52,027 nucleotides of DNA, taken from assembly GCF_001424105.1 (NCBI RefSeq), contig NZ_LMQH01000010.1, positions 350,032 through 402,058 on the forward strand, written 5' to 3'. The DNA is from Chryseobacterium sp. Leaf394 (GTDB taxonomy: Bacteria > Bacteroidota > Bacteroidia > Flavobacteriales > Weeksellaceae). Below the pieces are notes generated by a model that did not search any database, was not told where the DNA came from, and saw only the letters and a program-made list of their open reading frames with translations. Positions 8,789 through 18,286 of the stretch are shown here, piece by piece. A program made the position numbers and the translations under genes. How positions within the stretch are numbered: position 1 is the first letter of the stretch; every line of letters begins with the position of its first letter.

Positions 8789-11700
8789 ATGTCTATCAAA
8801 GTTAAACACAAGAATTTTAAGCCACTCATGGCGCCGCTCTTTTTGCTGGCATCAGGTCTTATGTTCGGACAACAGGCAGTAAACGATACTGTGCAAAAGG
8901 ACAATACTAAAGACATCGAGGAAGTTGTAGTTATAGGATATGGAAAGGTGAAAAAATCTGATCTTACCGGTTCTGTAGCTTCAGTTTCGGCGAAAGAACT
9001 GGCAGCAACTCCCGCAATGAATGCCCTACAGGCTTTACAGGGTAGAGCAGCTGGTCTGAATATCGTTACTGCAGGCGGCGCTCCCGGTGCTGGTGCCAAC
9101 GTAACTATTCGTGGAGGTGCATCAATTACTCAGGGGACAACTCCTTTATACATTGTTGATGGTTTCCAGCTTGATAACGCTTTGAATGTAATCAACCCAA
9201 ATGATATCGAAAGTATTGATATTTTGAAGGGTCCGTCGGCTATTGCAATTTATGGTGCCCGTGGTTCCAACGGTATTATTGTTATTAAAACAAAGACCGG
9301 TAAAAAAGGAAGAACAGTAATCAATTACAACTCCTTCATCATGTTTGATATGCTTTCCAAAAGGCTTGATATGATGAGTAATTCGGAGCAGTTTGTAAAA
9401 TATCAGTATGAATTTGCTCAGCTACAGAATAAAATGACTGCATGGAGTGCCGTTTATGATAATGGTTTGGCATTAGACACACCTGGATTTTATACCGGTG
9501 CATTCAATAGAATTTCAAACCGTTATGCCAATGCAGCAGCATTGGACTGGCAGGAAAAAATGCTAGGGGGAACGGGGATGACTCAAAACCAAAACGTTAA
9601 CTTCTCTACAGGAAACGAGAAAACTCAGGCTTTTGTAAGTTACAACTACAATAAGCAGGACGGTCTGTTACAGAACTTCAGCGAAACAAGAAACTCCTTA
9701 AGAGCCAACATTAATTCTGAATTGAAAAAAGGCTTGAGAGTAGATTTCAGTTCTATGTTTACGTCTAATTCAACAAATGGTGGGGGTGCTTACAGCGGCA
9801 TGAAAAAAATTCTTCTTCAGCCAATAACTGGAGGTACTTTATTTACTGATGATCAGCTCTTCAATACACAGACTTTCCCTGATTACACAAGTTTAGATTC
9901 AGGGTATGATACAGAAAACCCTTTTGTAGAAACCAGAGCGTCTACTCAAAACAGTCGCTCAAGAGCATTTGTTGCCAATCTTGGGTTAGAAGTTGATTTC
10001 CTCAAAAACTTTACCTTCAGAACTGCGGGACAGTATCAGTTCAGCAACAGCAAATCTCAGTCATTCTCAGATGAAAATTCAAGAGCCTTTCTTACCGATC
10101 CGGTAAATACAGGTATTAACGGTAGTATCGGAAACAGTGAATCTTACAGATACCAGATTACCAATACCGTTACTTATAACACGACTTTAGGTGAGAACCA
10201 CAAAATTAATGCTTTGGCTGGTCAGGAAGTGGTTTATTCAGCATCTGAAAGCAACAGCATGAGATTGATTAAATTCCCTGTTCCGAATTTCGGATTAGAT
10301 GATATCAATAATGCAACTGTACAGGATAAATCGGCAGGCAGATCTACTCCAAACAGTTTATTATCTTATTTCGGACGTGTAAATTATAACTATGATGACA
10401 GGTATTTGTTAACGGGTACACTTCGTTATGACGGATCTTCTAAATTCGGACCTAACAAGAAATGGGGATTATTCCCATCTTTTGCAGCAGCATGGAGAGT
10501 TTCTCAGGAAAATTTCTGGCAGGATTCCAAAATTGGCAACGTAATCAACGACTTAAAATTCAGATATGAATATGGGGTTACAGGAAATAACGATATTGGC
10601 AGTAATTTGTTCGTAACCAATATAGTGCAGACAGATTATCCGATGAATAATACACCGGGAAATCCTGCTTATGTTCCGGGAACCAACTTAGGAAACAACA
10701 ATTTGATCTGGGAAGAAGCTCAGAACAGCAACTTAGGGATGGATTTGGCAATGTTCAACAACAGAATAAGGTTAACAGCTGAATTATATGACAATAAAGT
10801 AAGCGGAATGCTTCTCCACAGTCTTCTTCCTGTATCTTCGGGATATTCAAGACAATATCAGAACATCGGGTCGATGACCAATCAGGGGATGGAATTTACT
10901 TTAAACACGATCAACTTCAAAACTGAAGGTTTCAGATGGTCAACAGATTTTAACATCTCTTCAAACAAATCTAAAGTACTTTCCCTTGAGCAGAATCAAA
11001 ACACCAGAACATTCAGTGTCGGTGGAAACAGAACGGGTATGGTTACTTATTATGCCACTGTGGGAGAGCAATTGGGAGACATGTACGGATATGTTTATCA
11101 GGGAGTCTATACAACCGATGATTTCACAGTAAATGCTGACGGAACGTTCGGAACTCTGAAGCCGGGTGTTGTAAAACCTGCTACAGGAACTGCAAAACCG
11201 GGAGATATGAAATTTGCTGCAGATAATGAGAAGGGAGATCAGTTCACCAGAAAAATGCAGAAAATCGGAAATGGTACACCAGACTTCTTTGGTGGTATGC
11301 AAAACAACTTTTCATACAAAGGTTTTGACCTTGGCATATTTATGAAATTCAGTGTTGGTGGGGATATTTACAATTCCACAAAACACAGTTTAAGCCCTTA
11401 CGCCTTAAATCAGAATATTCCTACAGAATTTGCAAACAACTTCTACCGTCTTATTGATCCCAACACAGGCCAGATTACCAATAATGTAGCACGGTTGAAA
11501 GAGCTGAATCCTGATGAAGCTTCCCGTAACTGGAGTTTAAGTACCGTAAATTCTCAGAACATTACATATCCTTCTTCTTACTATGTGGAAGATGGTTCTT
11601 ATCTAAGAATTGCACAGGTGACATTAGGATACAGTTTAGACAGAGAATTTATTAAACATGTAGGGTTAACGAATGCACGTATTTACTGTACTTTGAATAA

Positions 11701-11839
11701 CTTAGCTACCATTACAGGGTACTCAGGATTCGATCCGGAAGTATCGGCTGCAAGTGGCGTAGCAGTTACACCAGGGTATGACGGTTCTGCTTATCCAAGA
11801 TCAAGAAGCTATGTTCTTGGAATAAATTTAACGTTCTAA
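8789..11839 (+). CDS. SusC/RagA-type TonB-dependent outer-membrane transporter
   Basis: Outer-membrane beta-barrel that imports oligosaccharides with energy from TonB, working with the SusD lipoprotein directly downstream. Signal peptide at about 1-28, candidate TonB box EEVVVIGYG at 44-52, then the plug domain (VTIRGGASI about 105-113, PLYIVDGFQ, YGARGSNGIIVIKTK) and a barrel ending in the aromatic SYVLGINLTF, as expected for Bam insertion. Most SusC proteins carry a carboxypeptidase-regulatory-like domain of about 80-90 residues between signal peptide and TonB box. It is absent here, which explains why the TonB box is so close to the N-terminus. Substrate inferred to be a rhamnogalacturonan fragment. 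Confidence 0.95.
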   Translation: MSIKVKHKNFKPLMAPLFLLASGLMFGQQAVNDTVQKDNTKDIEEVVVIGYGKVKKSDLTGSVASVSAKELAATPAMNALQALQGRAAGLNIVTAGGAPGAGANVTIRGGASITQGTTPLYIVDGFQLDNALNVINPNDIESIDILKGPSAIAIYGARGSNGIIVIKTKTGKKGRTVINYNSFIMFDMLSKRLDMMSNSEQFVKYQYEFAQLQNKMTAWSAVYDNGLALDTPGFYTGAFNRISNRYANAAALDWQEKMLGGTGMTQNQNVNFSTGNEKTQAFVSYNYNKQDGLLQNFSETRNSLRANINSELKKGLRVDFSSMFTSNSTNGGGAYSGMKKILLQPITGGTLFTDDQLFNTQTFPDYTSLDSGYDTENPFVETRASTQNSRSRAFVANLGLEVDFLKNFTFRTAGQYQFSNSKSQSFSDENSRAFLTDPVNTGINGSIGNSESYRYQITNTVTYNTTLGENHKINALAGQEVVYSASESNSMRLIKFPVPNFGLDDINNATVQDKSAGRSTPNSLLSYFGRVNYNYDDRYLLTGTLRYDGSSKFGPNKKWGLFPSFAAAWRVSQENFWQDSKIGNVINDLKFRYEYGVTGNNDIGSNLFVTNIVQTDYPMNNTPGNPAYVPGTNLGNNNLIWEEAQNSNLGMDLAMFNNRIRLTAELYDNKVSGMLLHSLLPVSSGYSRQYQNIGSMTNQGMEFTLNTINFKTEGFRWSTDFNISSNKSKVLSLEQNQNTRTFSVGGNRTGMVTYYATVGEQLGDMYGYVYQGVYTTDDFTVNADGTFGTLKPGVVKPATGTAKPGDMKFAADNEKGDQFTRKMQKIGNGTPDFFGGMQNNFSYKGFDLGIFMKFSVGGDIYNSTKHSLSPYALNQNIPTEFANNFYRLIDPNTGQITNNVARLKELNPDEASRNWSLSTVNSQNITYPSSYYVEDGSYLRIAQVTLGYSLDREFIKHVGLTNARIYCTLNNLATITGYSGFDPEVSAASGVAVTPGYDGSAYPRSRSYVLGINLTF

Positions 11840-11858
11840 TTATTAAAATTAAAAAGTC

Positions 11859-13925
11859 ATGAAAAAATATACTTTTATTAAAAGTTTGGTTATCATCCCT
11901 GCTTTGGTGATTTCCACACAGATTACCAACTCATGTAGCGAAGATTTCCTAGAGCAGCCTGCATATAATTCTGTTGATACCGACACTGTTTTCGAAAGTC
12001 TTCTCACAGCAGATATGTTTGTACAGGGATGCTACCGCGGTTTGGTACCTACTGAAATGTATTATCAGTTAGGTGCTGGTGATACTGTAACGCACTCTAG
12101 TGAAGATGGCTCTACCAACAATTCAAAATACAACATCGCAAACTATCAGTATGATGCATTTATCCCAAATACCCTTACCGGGATTTATGGTACAATGTAT
12201 CAGTCGATTGAAAGAACAAATATTGCTATCAGCAAAATAGGCAAAATGGAACCGAGTGCAAAACGTGATGCTTTAATTGCTGAAGCGAAAGCGATCCGTG
12301 CATATTGTTACTATAATCTCATCAGAGTATATGGTGATGTACCGGCAGTTTGGACGCCTCTTGAAGAACAGGATCCCAACGATCCCAACACTTTATACCC
12401 TAAACGTGCTTCACGTGACGAAATTTATGACCGCATCATCGCAGATCTTCAGGAGTCTATTGCCACAATGCCTACTCTCGGACAGGCTGGTTTTCCTACA
12501 ACTGAAAGATTAACAAGACCTGCTGCTAATGCTCTTTTAGCAAGAATCGCACTGTATGCAGGTGGATATTCTCTTCGTTGGCCTTTAAATACTTCAACAC
12601 CGGGAACAATGTCCCGCCGTCCTGATAATGCCAGGGTTCAGCAGCTTTATCAGATTGCAAACGATGCCTGTTTAGCTGTAATCAATGGAGGTCAGAACTC
12701 ATTGATGCAGGCTTCAGGAGGAAAAAGTGGTTTCGAAAGCTTATGGTTTAATTTCTGCCAGAGAAATTTAAGTACCCTAAATCAGGAAGTGATGTGGCAG
12801 ATTGCTCAGTTCGGTCCAAATACTAACGGGGGATTCGGTGTATATGCACATCCTGGAAGCCGTGGTGGTGTCTTTGGATCACGTAAAGCACTACAGTTTA
12901 TGTTGCCAAGCTACTATCTTTCTTTTGCAGCAGGAGATACACGTAGAGATGTTTCATGTACCGCATACAGTATTTATTTCCTGAATGCAGGTGCTGCCAC
13001 TGATACTTGGGTGGATGTGGGTACTACATTTTCCTGTATCATGCCGGGTAAGTTCAGAATATCGTGGTGTGTGGCTCCCCAGGCAGCAGATTCACGTAAC
13101 CTGAATGTCCCGTTGATCAGGTACTCAGATGTATTGTTGATGTTTGCAGAAACTCAAAACTATCTTAACAATGGTCCTACGGCAGCAGGAAACGCAGCTT
13201 TGCAACAGGTGAGAAACCGTGCAGGTATCGGCTCAATGCCAATTCCAACAGGTCAGGCAGCTTATGATCAGGCACTTCTTCAGGAGCGTAAATGGGAATT
13301 TGCAGGCGAGTTTACTTTACGTACAGATTTGATCAGAATGAATAAACTCGAAAGCGAAATTCTGGCTACGAGACAGGCAATGAAAAACCTTTCAGACAAA
13401 ACAGGTCCTTATGCCAATACACCGGCAATCCGTCTTTATAAATATCGTAAAGATGCTCAGGCTTACGGAGATCCTTTCTTAGCGATCACTTATATTGACC
13501 TTACAAATCCTGCACAGATTGCTACAGCTTCAGCAATTCCAACAACTTCAGCAGGTTATGCAGCTTATCAGACAGCGCTCAGAAATATTGCAACTGCAAA
13601 CGGACAGACCACAGTAGCTACCGATCTTTGGTATCCGGCAAACATGTTCCAGGCGTATACAAGCACATTTAATGCGAATGCCAGAAGAACGGTAGGATTC
13701 AGTTCAGGAGCAGTGAATACCTTGCAAATTGGGAACATCATCTACACAAAACCTACAGGTTCAGCAGAAAATGGAGGAACCTATCCAAACTGGATTCAGG
13801 GTGGTGGTGATGGCTTATTCTACGGTTTCGTACCGAACAAAACAGAATTGTTGCCATTCGCAAATCAGTCTGCAGGTCACCCGATGATTGATAACCCGAA
13901 CCTTACACAGTTGCCAGGATACTAA
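11859..13925 (+). CDS. SusD/RagB-type glycan-binding lipoprotein
   Basis: Surface-exposed lipoprotein that caps the SusC barrel and binds the glycan. The signal ends in ITNSC with Cys26 as lipid anchor, followed by SEDFLE, an acidic stretch of the type used for surface export of lipoproteins in Bacteroidota. TPR-like helical parts are visible (AIRAYCYYNLIRVYGDVP about 146-163; LTRPAANALLARIALYAGG). The C-terminal part has the common VPLIRYSDVLLMFAETQNYL and LLQERKWEFAGEF segments. Length 688 is at the long end for the family. It begins 19 bases after susC and is followed by a strong terminator, making a two-gene transcript. Confidence 0.95.
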   Translation: MKKYTFIKSLVIIPALVISTQITNSCSEDFLEQPAYNSVDTDTVFESLLTADMFVQGCYRGLVPTEMYYQLGAGDTVTHSSEDGSTNNSKYNIANYQYDAFIPNTLTGIYGTMYQSIERTNIAISKIGKMEPSAKRDALIAEAKAIRAYCYYNLIRVYGDVPAVWTPLEEQDPNDPNTLYPKRASRDEIYDRIIADLQESIATMPTLGQAGFPTTERLTRPAANALLARIALYAGGYSLRWPLNTSTPGTMSRRPDNARVQQLYQIANDACLAVINGGQNSLMQASGGKSGFESLWFNFCQRNLSTLNQEVMWQIAQFGPNTNGGFGVYAHPGSRGGVFGSRKALQFMLPSYYLSFAAGDTRRDVSCTAYSIYFLNAGAATDTWVDVGTTFSCIMPGKFRISWCVAPQAADSRNLNVPLIRYSDVLLMFAETQNYLNNGPTAAGNAALQQVRNRAGIGSMPIPTGQAAYDQALLQERKWEFAGEFTLRTDLIRMNKLESEILATRQAMKNLSDKTGPYANTPAIRLYKYRKDAQAYGDPFLAITYIDLTNPAQIATASAIPTTSAGYAAYQTALRNIATANGQTTVATDLWYPANMFQAYTSTFNANARRTVGFSSGAVNTLQIGNIIYTKPTGSAENGGTYPNWIQGGGDGLFYGFVPNKTELLPFANQSAGHPMIDNPNLTQLPGY

Positions 13926-13958
13926 AAGTTTAATTTAAACAGTATTAAATAAGCAATT

Positions 13959-14006
13959 AAAAGCAGCCTTACGCCATAAACAAGTTATCGCTTTGGCTGC
14001 TTTTTA
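13959..14006 (+). terminator. Terminator of susCD
   Basis: Perfect arms AAAAGCAGCC (13959-13968) and GGCTGCTTTT (13995-14004), with the T run continuing to 14005. The 26-base loop may fold further. Confidence 0.75.
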
Positions 14007-14375
14007 TTTTAAGAAAAATTCATCTTTTAAGTAATTGTTTAAAGTTTTGTCAGAATGTCATGCTTCAGTTTTTCTCATTTATTAATGATGATACATCGGG
14101 CATAAGGGAAGCATATACCGATCATAGAGCGATTACCTGTCTCTTCTTAGTGACAAAACGACAAAAATGACCTTAAATCTCACAGAATTTTTTTTAAAAC
14201 GCTTAAATTTTTCTTCACTGTTTAATTCTTACAGAAATCATCACAAAATATTAATTATCAACCGCTCAAAAAGATTTTGACTGACATTTATAATGCTTTT
14301 AAATTAAATGTTAATTATTTTCTAAAACAAGCATTCAGCAGTATAGTACGGGATGCTGTAAATTAGATAACAGTC

Positions 14376-14383
14376 TAAATTTG
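14376..14383 (+). promoter_or_regulatory. Candidate -7 promoter element of the rhamnulose-1-P aldolase gene
   Basis: TAAATTTG matches the Bacteroidota -7 consensus TAnnTTTG and lies 30 bases before the start codon. No TTG is found at the usual -33 distance, so this could depend on an activator or be chance. A partial dyad CTGT...ACAG (about 14356-14373) sits just upstream and could be an operator. Confidence 0.4.
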
Positions 14384-14412
14384 GGTAAAATTCAGAAACA
14401 AAAAGAAAACAA

Positions 14413-16515
14413 ATGGAAAACGTAAAAACATTTAAATACGTAGATTATTTATGGGATGAAGAAAAAGCGGCATCATTTGGCGACGACCAGGTGGCTTTAT
14501 TTTTATACCGTTCAAACATATTAGGAGCAGACCTTAGAATTACCAATTATGGTGGTGGTAACACAAGTTGCAAAACCATAGAAAAAGATCCATTAACCAA
14601 CGAAGAAGTTGAGGTAATGTGGGTAAAAGGTTCAGGTGGTGACATCGGAACACTTACAAGAAAAGGAATCGCCGGATTATATACGGAAAGATTAAGAAAT
14701 CTTAAAAATGTTTACGGAGGACTGGCAGACGAAGACAGAATGGTAGGTTTATTCGACCACTGTATTTTTGATCTTGAAAGCAAAGCTCCGTCTATTGATA
14801 CGCCTCTTCACGGTTTACTTCCATTTAAACATATCGACCACCTTCACCCGGATGCTCTAATTGCAGTCGCTGCAGCTAAAGACAGCGAAGCGATTACCAA
14901 AGAAATCTGGGGAGATACAATGGGCTGGGTTCCATGGCAGCGTCCTGGTTTTGATTTAGGTCTGCAGCTGGAAAAATGTTTAGCCGACAATCCTGGAATC
15001 AGAGGAATCGTTTTAGGTAGCCACGGTTTATTCACATGGGGAGAAACTTCTTACGAATCTTACATGAACAGTCTGGAAGTAATCGAAATGGCTTCTGAGT
15101 ATATCGCTAAAAAAATCGAAGAAAAAGGACAGGTTTTTGGCGGACAGAAAGTAGAATCTCTTCCTGCTGACGAACGTAAAAACAAAGCTGCTCAGATCAT
15201 GCCTTTGCTAAGAGGTTTAGCCTCTTCTGAAAACAGAATGGTAGGTCATTTCACAGACAGCGATGTTGTTTTGGAATACATCAACAGTAATGATTTGGAA
15301 AGACTGGCTCCGCTTGGAACTTCTTGTCCGGATCACTTCTTAAGAACAAAGATTCAGCCTTTAGTGTTGACTTTAGATAAAAATGAAGATTTAAGCGATT
15401 CTAAAGCTATTTTAGAAAAATTAAATCCACTTTTCGAACAGTACAGACAGGAATACAAAGACTATTACGAAACGTGTAAACATCCAAACAGTCCTGCAAT
15501 GCGTGACCCGAATCCGGTGATCATCATTTATCCTGGAGTTGGAATGTTCAGTTTCTCAAAAGATAAGCAGACAACCCGTGTTGCCAACGAATTTTATGTG
15601 AATGCAATCAACGTAATGCGTGGTGCAGAAGCTATTTCTGAATATACTTCTCTACCAAGACAGGAAGCATTCGACATAGAATACTGGTTATTGGAAGAAG
15701 CTAAGCTTCAGAGAATGCCTAAAGAAAAACCATTGTCAAGAAAGGTTGCTATCGTAACTGGAGCAGGCGGCGGAATCGGGCAGGCCATTGCTGACAAAAT
15801 GGTTCAGGAAGGTGCAGTTGTTGTTTACACAGATTTAAATCAGGAAGCAGTAGAATCTGTGACTGCAAAATACAGCAAAGATCAGGCTGTAGCCGTGACT
15901 TGTGATGTGACCAGCGAAGAGGCAATTGCGAACGCTTTCAAAGAAGCTGTCTTAGCTTTTGGTGGAGTAGACATCATCGTACATTCTGCAGGTTTGGCTA
16001 TTTCTAAATCTTTGGAAGACACCACTACAAAAGACTGGGATTTACTGGAAAATGTATTGGTAAAAGGTCAGTTCTTAATGGCGAAAAGCGGTGCTGAGGT
16101 TTTGAAAAAGCAGAATTTAGGTGGAGACATCGTAAGCATTGCCAGTAAAAACGGATTGGTTGCCGGACCAAACAACGTAGCCTACGGAACTGCAAAGGCA
16201 GCGCAACAACACATGACAAGATTGTTGGCAGCAGAATTGGCAGCAGATAAAATCCGTGTGAATGTGGTAAATCCTGACGGCGTAATCGTTGGAAGCAAAA
16301 TCTGGGAAGGTTCATGGGCAGAAGGCCGTGCAAAAGCCAACGGAATTTCTGTAGAAGAATTACCTGCATTTTACGCAAAAAGAAATTTATTAAACGAAAT
16401 TATCCTTCCTGAAGACATTGCAAACGGAGTTTTCGCTTGTGTAGCAATTTTAGATAAAACCACAGGAAATATCATCAATGTAGATGGCGGAATGGCGAAT
16501 GCTTTCCCGAGATAA
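14413..16515 (+). CDS. rhaD: Bifunctional rhamnulose-1-phosphate aldolase / L-lactaldehyde dehydrogenase (SDR) fusion
   Basis: Two enzymes in one chain. The N-terminal class II aldolase domain (about 25-290) cleaves L-rhamnulose-1-phosphate to DHAP and L-lactaldehyde; HIDHLHP at 140-146 and the LGSHGLFTWGE stretch give the metal histidines. The C-terminal short-chain dehydrogenase (about 440-700) has the Rossmann motif TGAGGGIG (about 449-456) and the catalytic YxxxK with Tyr591 in AYGTAKAA. It is expected to oxidise lactaldehyde to L-lactate. This fusion is known elsewhere as RhaEW/YuxG type. Length 700 fits. The L-lactate dehydrogenase encoded at 19781 would take the product onward. Followed by rhaI after a repeat-containing gap. 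The symbol rhaD is used for function; rhaE/rhaEW is an alternative name. Confidence 0.93.
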   Translation: MENVKTFKYVDYLWDEEKAASFGDDQVALFLYRSNILGADLRITNYGGGNTSCKTIEKDPLTNEEVEVMWVKGSGGDIGTLTRKGIAGLYTERLRNLKNVYGGLADEDRMVGLFDHCIFDLESKAPSIDTPLHGLLPFKHIDHLHPDALIAVAAAKDSEAITKEIWGDTMGWVPWQRPGFDLGLQLEKCLADNPGIRGIVLGSHGLFTWGETSYESYMNSLEVIEMASEYIAKKIEEKGQVFGGQKVESLPADERKNKAAQIMPLLRGLASSENRMVGHFTDSDVVLEYINSNDLERLAPLGTSCPDHFLRTKIQPLVLTLDKNEDLSDSKAILEKLNPLFEQYRQEYKDYYETCKHPNSPAMRDPNPVIIIYPGVGMFSFSKDKQTTRVANEFYVNAINVMRGAEAISEYTSLPRQEAFDIEYWLLEEAKLQRMPKEKPLSRKVAIVTGAGGGIGQAIADKMVQEGAVVVYTDLNQEAVESVTAKYSKDQAVAVTCDVTSEEAIANAFKEAVLAFGGVDIIVHSAGLAISKSLEDTTTKDWDLLENVLVKGQFLMAKSGAEVLKKQNLGGDIVSIASKNGLVAGPNNVAYGTAKAAQQHMTRLLAAELAADKIRVNVVNPDGVIVGSKIWEGSWAEGRAKANGISVEELPAFYAKRNLLNEIILPEDIANGVFACVAILDKTTGNIINVDGGMANAFPR

Positions 16516-16527
16516 TAAATAAATCTA

Positions 16528-16687
16528 ACCACAAAAGTCACAAAAGTTATTAGAGATATTATTCGAATTTTGAGAAGATCAAAAAAGAATGATGGAAATT
16601 TGTTTACAAAGAAACAGCCTGCTTATTTGGACTTTAAATAGTATTACTTTAGCTTTAAAATTAAAAAAGCTTTGTGACTTTTGTGGT
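16528..16687. repeat. Long-armed inverted repeat between aldolase gene and rhaI
   Basis: The left arm ACCACAAAAGTCACAAA (16528-16544) is the exact reverse complement of the right arm at 16671-16687, with 126 bases between them. The right arm ends 13 bases before the rhaI start codon. Similar CACAAAG or CTTTGCG-type words recur in other gaps of the window (18181-18200, 21136-21155, 21377-21413), so it is a dispersed intergenic element and not a simple terminator; no T run follows. Confidence 0.75.
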
Positions 16688-16700
16688 AAAAAATTAAAAT

Positions 16701-17978
16701 ATGATTATAGGAAAAGATATCATTGAACAACACAACAAAAACGAAGTTGAAAATTTCAATTCAGACTTCGCATATTTATCAGATAAATTAACAAAATCAG
16801 GTTCAGACGTTGCTGAAATCGTTAACAAAATCGCCGATTTTCAGGTGGCAATTCCAAGCTGGGCTTTGGGCGCAGGCGGAACCCGTTTCGGAAGATTTTC
16901 TTACGGTGGCGAACCTGCTGTTTTAGAACAGAAATTAGATGATGTTGGACTGCTTCACGCACTGACTCATTCTGCTGGAGCCGTTTCACTACACATTCCA
17001 TGGGATATTCCCAGTGATGTAAGTGCTTTGAAAGAAAGTGCGGCGTCTCACGGATTGATCTTTGATGCAATGAATTCAAACACATTTCAGGATCAGCCGG
17101 ATGCAAAACATTCATATAAATTCGGTTCTTTAAATTCTGTAAACGAAGATTCAAGAGCTTACGCTGTTGAACACAACAAAGAAGTAATCAGAATCGGAAA
17201 AGAATTAGATTCAAAAAGCTTAACCGTTTGGTTGGCTGACGGAGCAAGTTTTCCAGGACAGTTAAACTTCCAGACTGCTTTATCAAACACTGAAAAAAGC
17301 TTAAAAGAAATCTACGCAGGAATGCCGGAAGACTGGAAACTGTTCATCGAATACAAACCTTACGAACCCAATTTCTACTCAACAACCATTCAGGATTGGG
17401 GAACTTCTTTCATGCTGGCAAACGCTTGTGGTGAAAGAGCTTTTACATTGGTTGACCTCGGTCATCATTTACCAAACACGAATATCGAGCAGATTGTTGC
17501 AACCTTGATGTACAAAGGTAAATTGGGTGGTTTCCACTTCAACGACAGCAAATATGGTGATGATGATTTGACGGTGGGTTCTATCAAACCTTATGCTTTA
17601 TTCTTGATCTTCAATGAATTGGTGTACGGAATGGAAAATAATAAAAATAATCCTTATCCGGCATGGATGATTGACGCAAGTCACAACATCAAAGATCCTC
17701 TGGAAGATTTATTACAGTCTTTGGAAGCCATCTTAATCGCTTATGCTCAGGCACTTTTGGTTGATCAGAAAGCCTTAAAAGAAGCACAACTTAATAATGA
17801 CGTTGTTGCGGCGCAGGATATTTTGCAGAATGCATACAGAACAGATGTTCGTCCATTGTTGAAAGCGGCTAGACTGCAGACTGGCGCGGCTTTAGACCCG
17901 ATTGCTGCTTACAGAAGTTTAAAGGTGAGAGAAACCTTGATTTCTGAGAGAGGCTGGGCAAAAGCAACCGGATTATAA
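16701..17978 (+). CDS. rhaI: L-rhamnose isomerase
   Basis: Converts L-rhamnose to L-rhamnulose, the first committed step in the cytosol. The 425-residue protein matches the TIM-barrel L-rhamnose isomerase type described from Pseudomonas (about 430 residues), not the E. coli RhaA type. Visible landmarks are the metal/substrate segments LFIEYKPYEP, VDLGHHLPNTNIEQIV, GGFHFNDSKYGDDDL and WMIDASHNIKDPLEDL. The gene follows the aldolase gene by 185 bases that contain the inverted repeat at 16528-16687, so transcription may be shared. A terminator follows at 18052. Confidence 0.92.
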   Translation: MIIGKDIIEQHNKNEVENFNSDFAYLSDKLTKSGSDVAEIVNKIADFQVAIPSWALGAGGTRFGRFSYGGEPAVLEQKLDDVGLLHALTHSAGAVSLHIPWDIPSDVSALKESAASHGLIFDAMNSNTFQDQPDAKHSYKFGSLNSVNEDSRAYAVEHNKEVIRIGKELDSKSLTVWLADGASFPGQLNFQTALSNTEKSLKEIYAGMPEDWKLFIEYKPYEPNFYSTTIQDWGTSFMLANACGERAFTLVDLGHHLPNTNIEQIVATLMYKGKLGGFHFNDSKYGDDDLTVGSIKPYALFLIFNELVYGMENNKNNPYPAWMIDASHNIKDPLEDLLQSLEAILIAYAQALLVDQKALKEAQLNNDVVAAQDILQNAYRTDVRPLLKAARLQTGAALDPIAAYRSLKVRETLISERGWAKATGL

Positions 17979-18286
17979 GATCCGTTTTAATTTGATAATT
18001 ACTTTCAGGTGCAATCGAAAGTTTAATTATATATCCTTAATTATTACCGTTAAAAGTGTTTAGGCTTAATCACTAAACACTTTTTAATGGTTTTTGAAAA
18101 TTATACATTCGTGTTTCCTTGCTACGTAGAATTCCGAAACTTCGGGACAAACTAAAAATATGCAGGAAAAATTAAAAAAATCTTTGCGCTCTTTGCGTTA
18201 AAAGAAAAAATTTTTAAACTGATTCTAAATCAAATTTTGAAAAAACTAATTCCCATTTATAATAAATCATTAAATTCATCTCAGGA
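17979..18286. other. 308-base gap between rhaI and the FGGY kinase gene
   Basis: Contains the rhaI terminator (18052-18085) and a dispersed CTTTGCG repeat word pair at about 18182-18200. The kinase promoter must be in the last 200 bases, but no clear match was seen. Confidence 0.45.
18052..18086 (+). terminator. Terminator after rhaI
   Basis: Perfect 12-base arms AAAAGTGTTTAG (18052-18063) and CTAAACACTTTT (18073-18084), ending in Ts. Confidence 0.75.

Larger units (their letters stand above)
13926..14412. other. 487-base region between susD and the aldolase gene
   Basis: Holds the susD terminator and then about 400 AT-rich bases without a credible ORF. A candidate -7 box for the aldolase gene lies at 14376-14383, described separately. 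Confidence 0.5.

Noticed and set aside
16025..16378. 117-codon - strand frame opposite the SDR domain
   Set aside because: Antisense shadow of a conserved domain; leucine-, arginine- and glutamine-rich composition follows from the sense codons.
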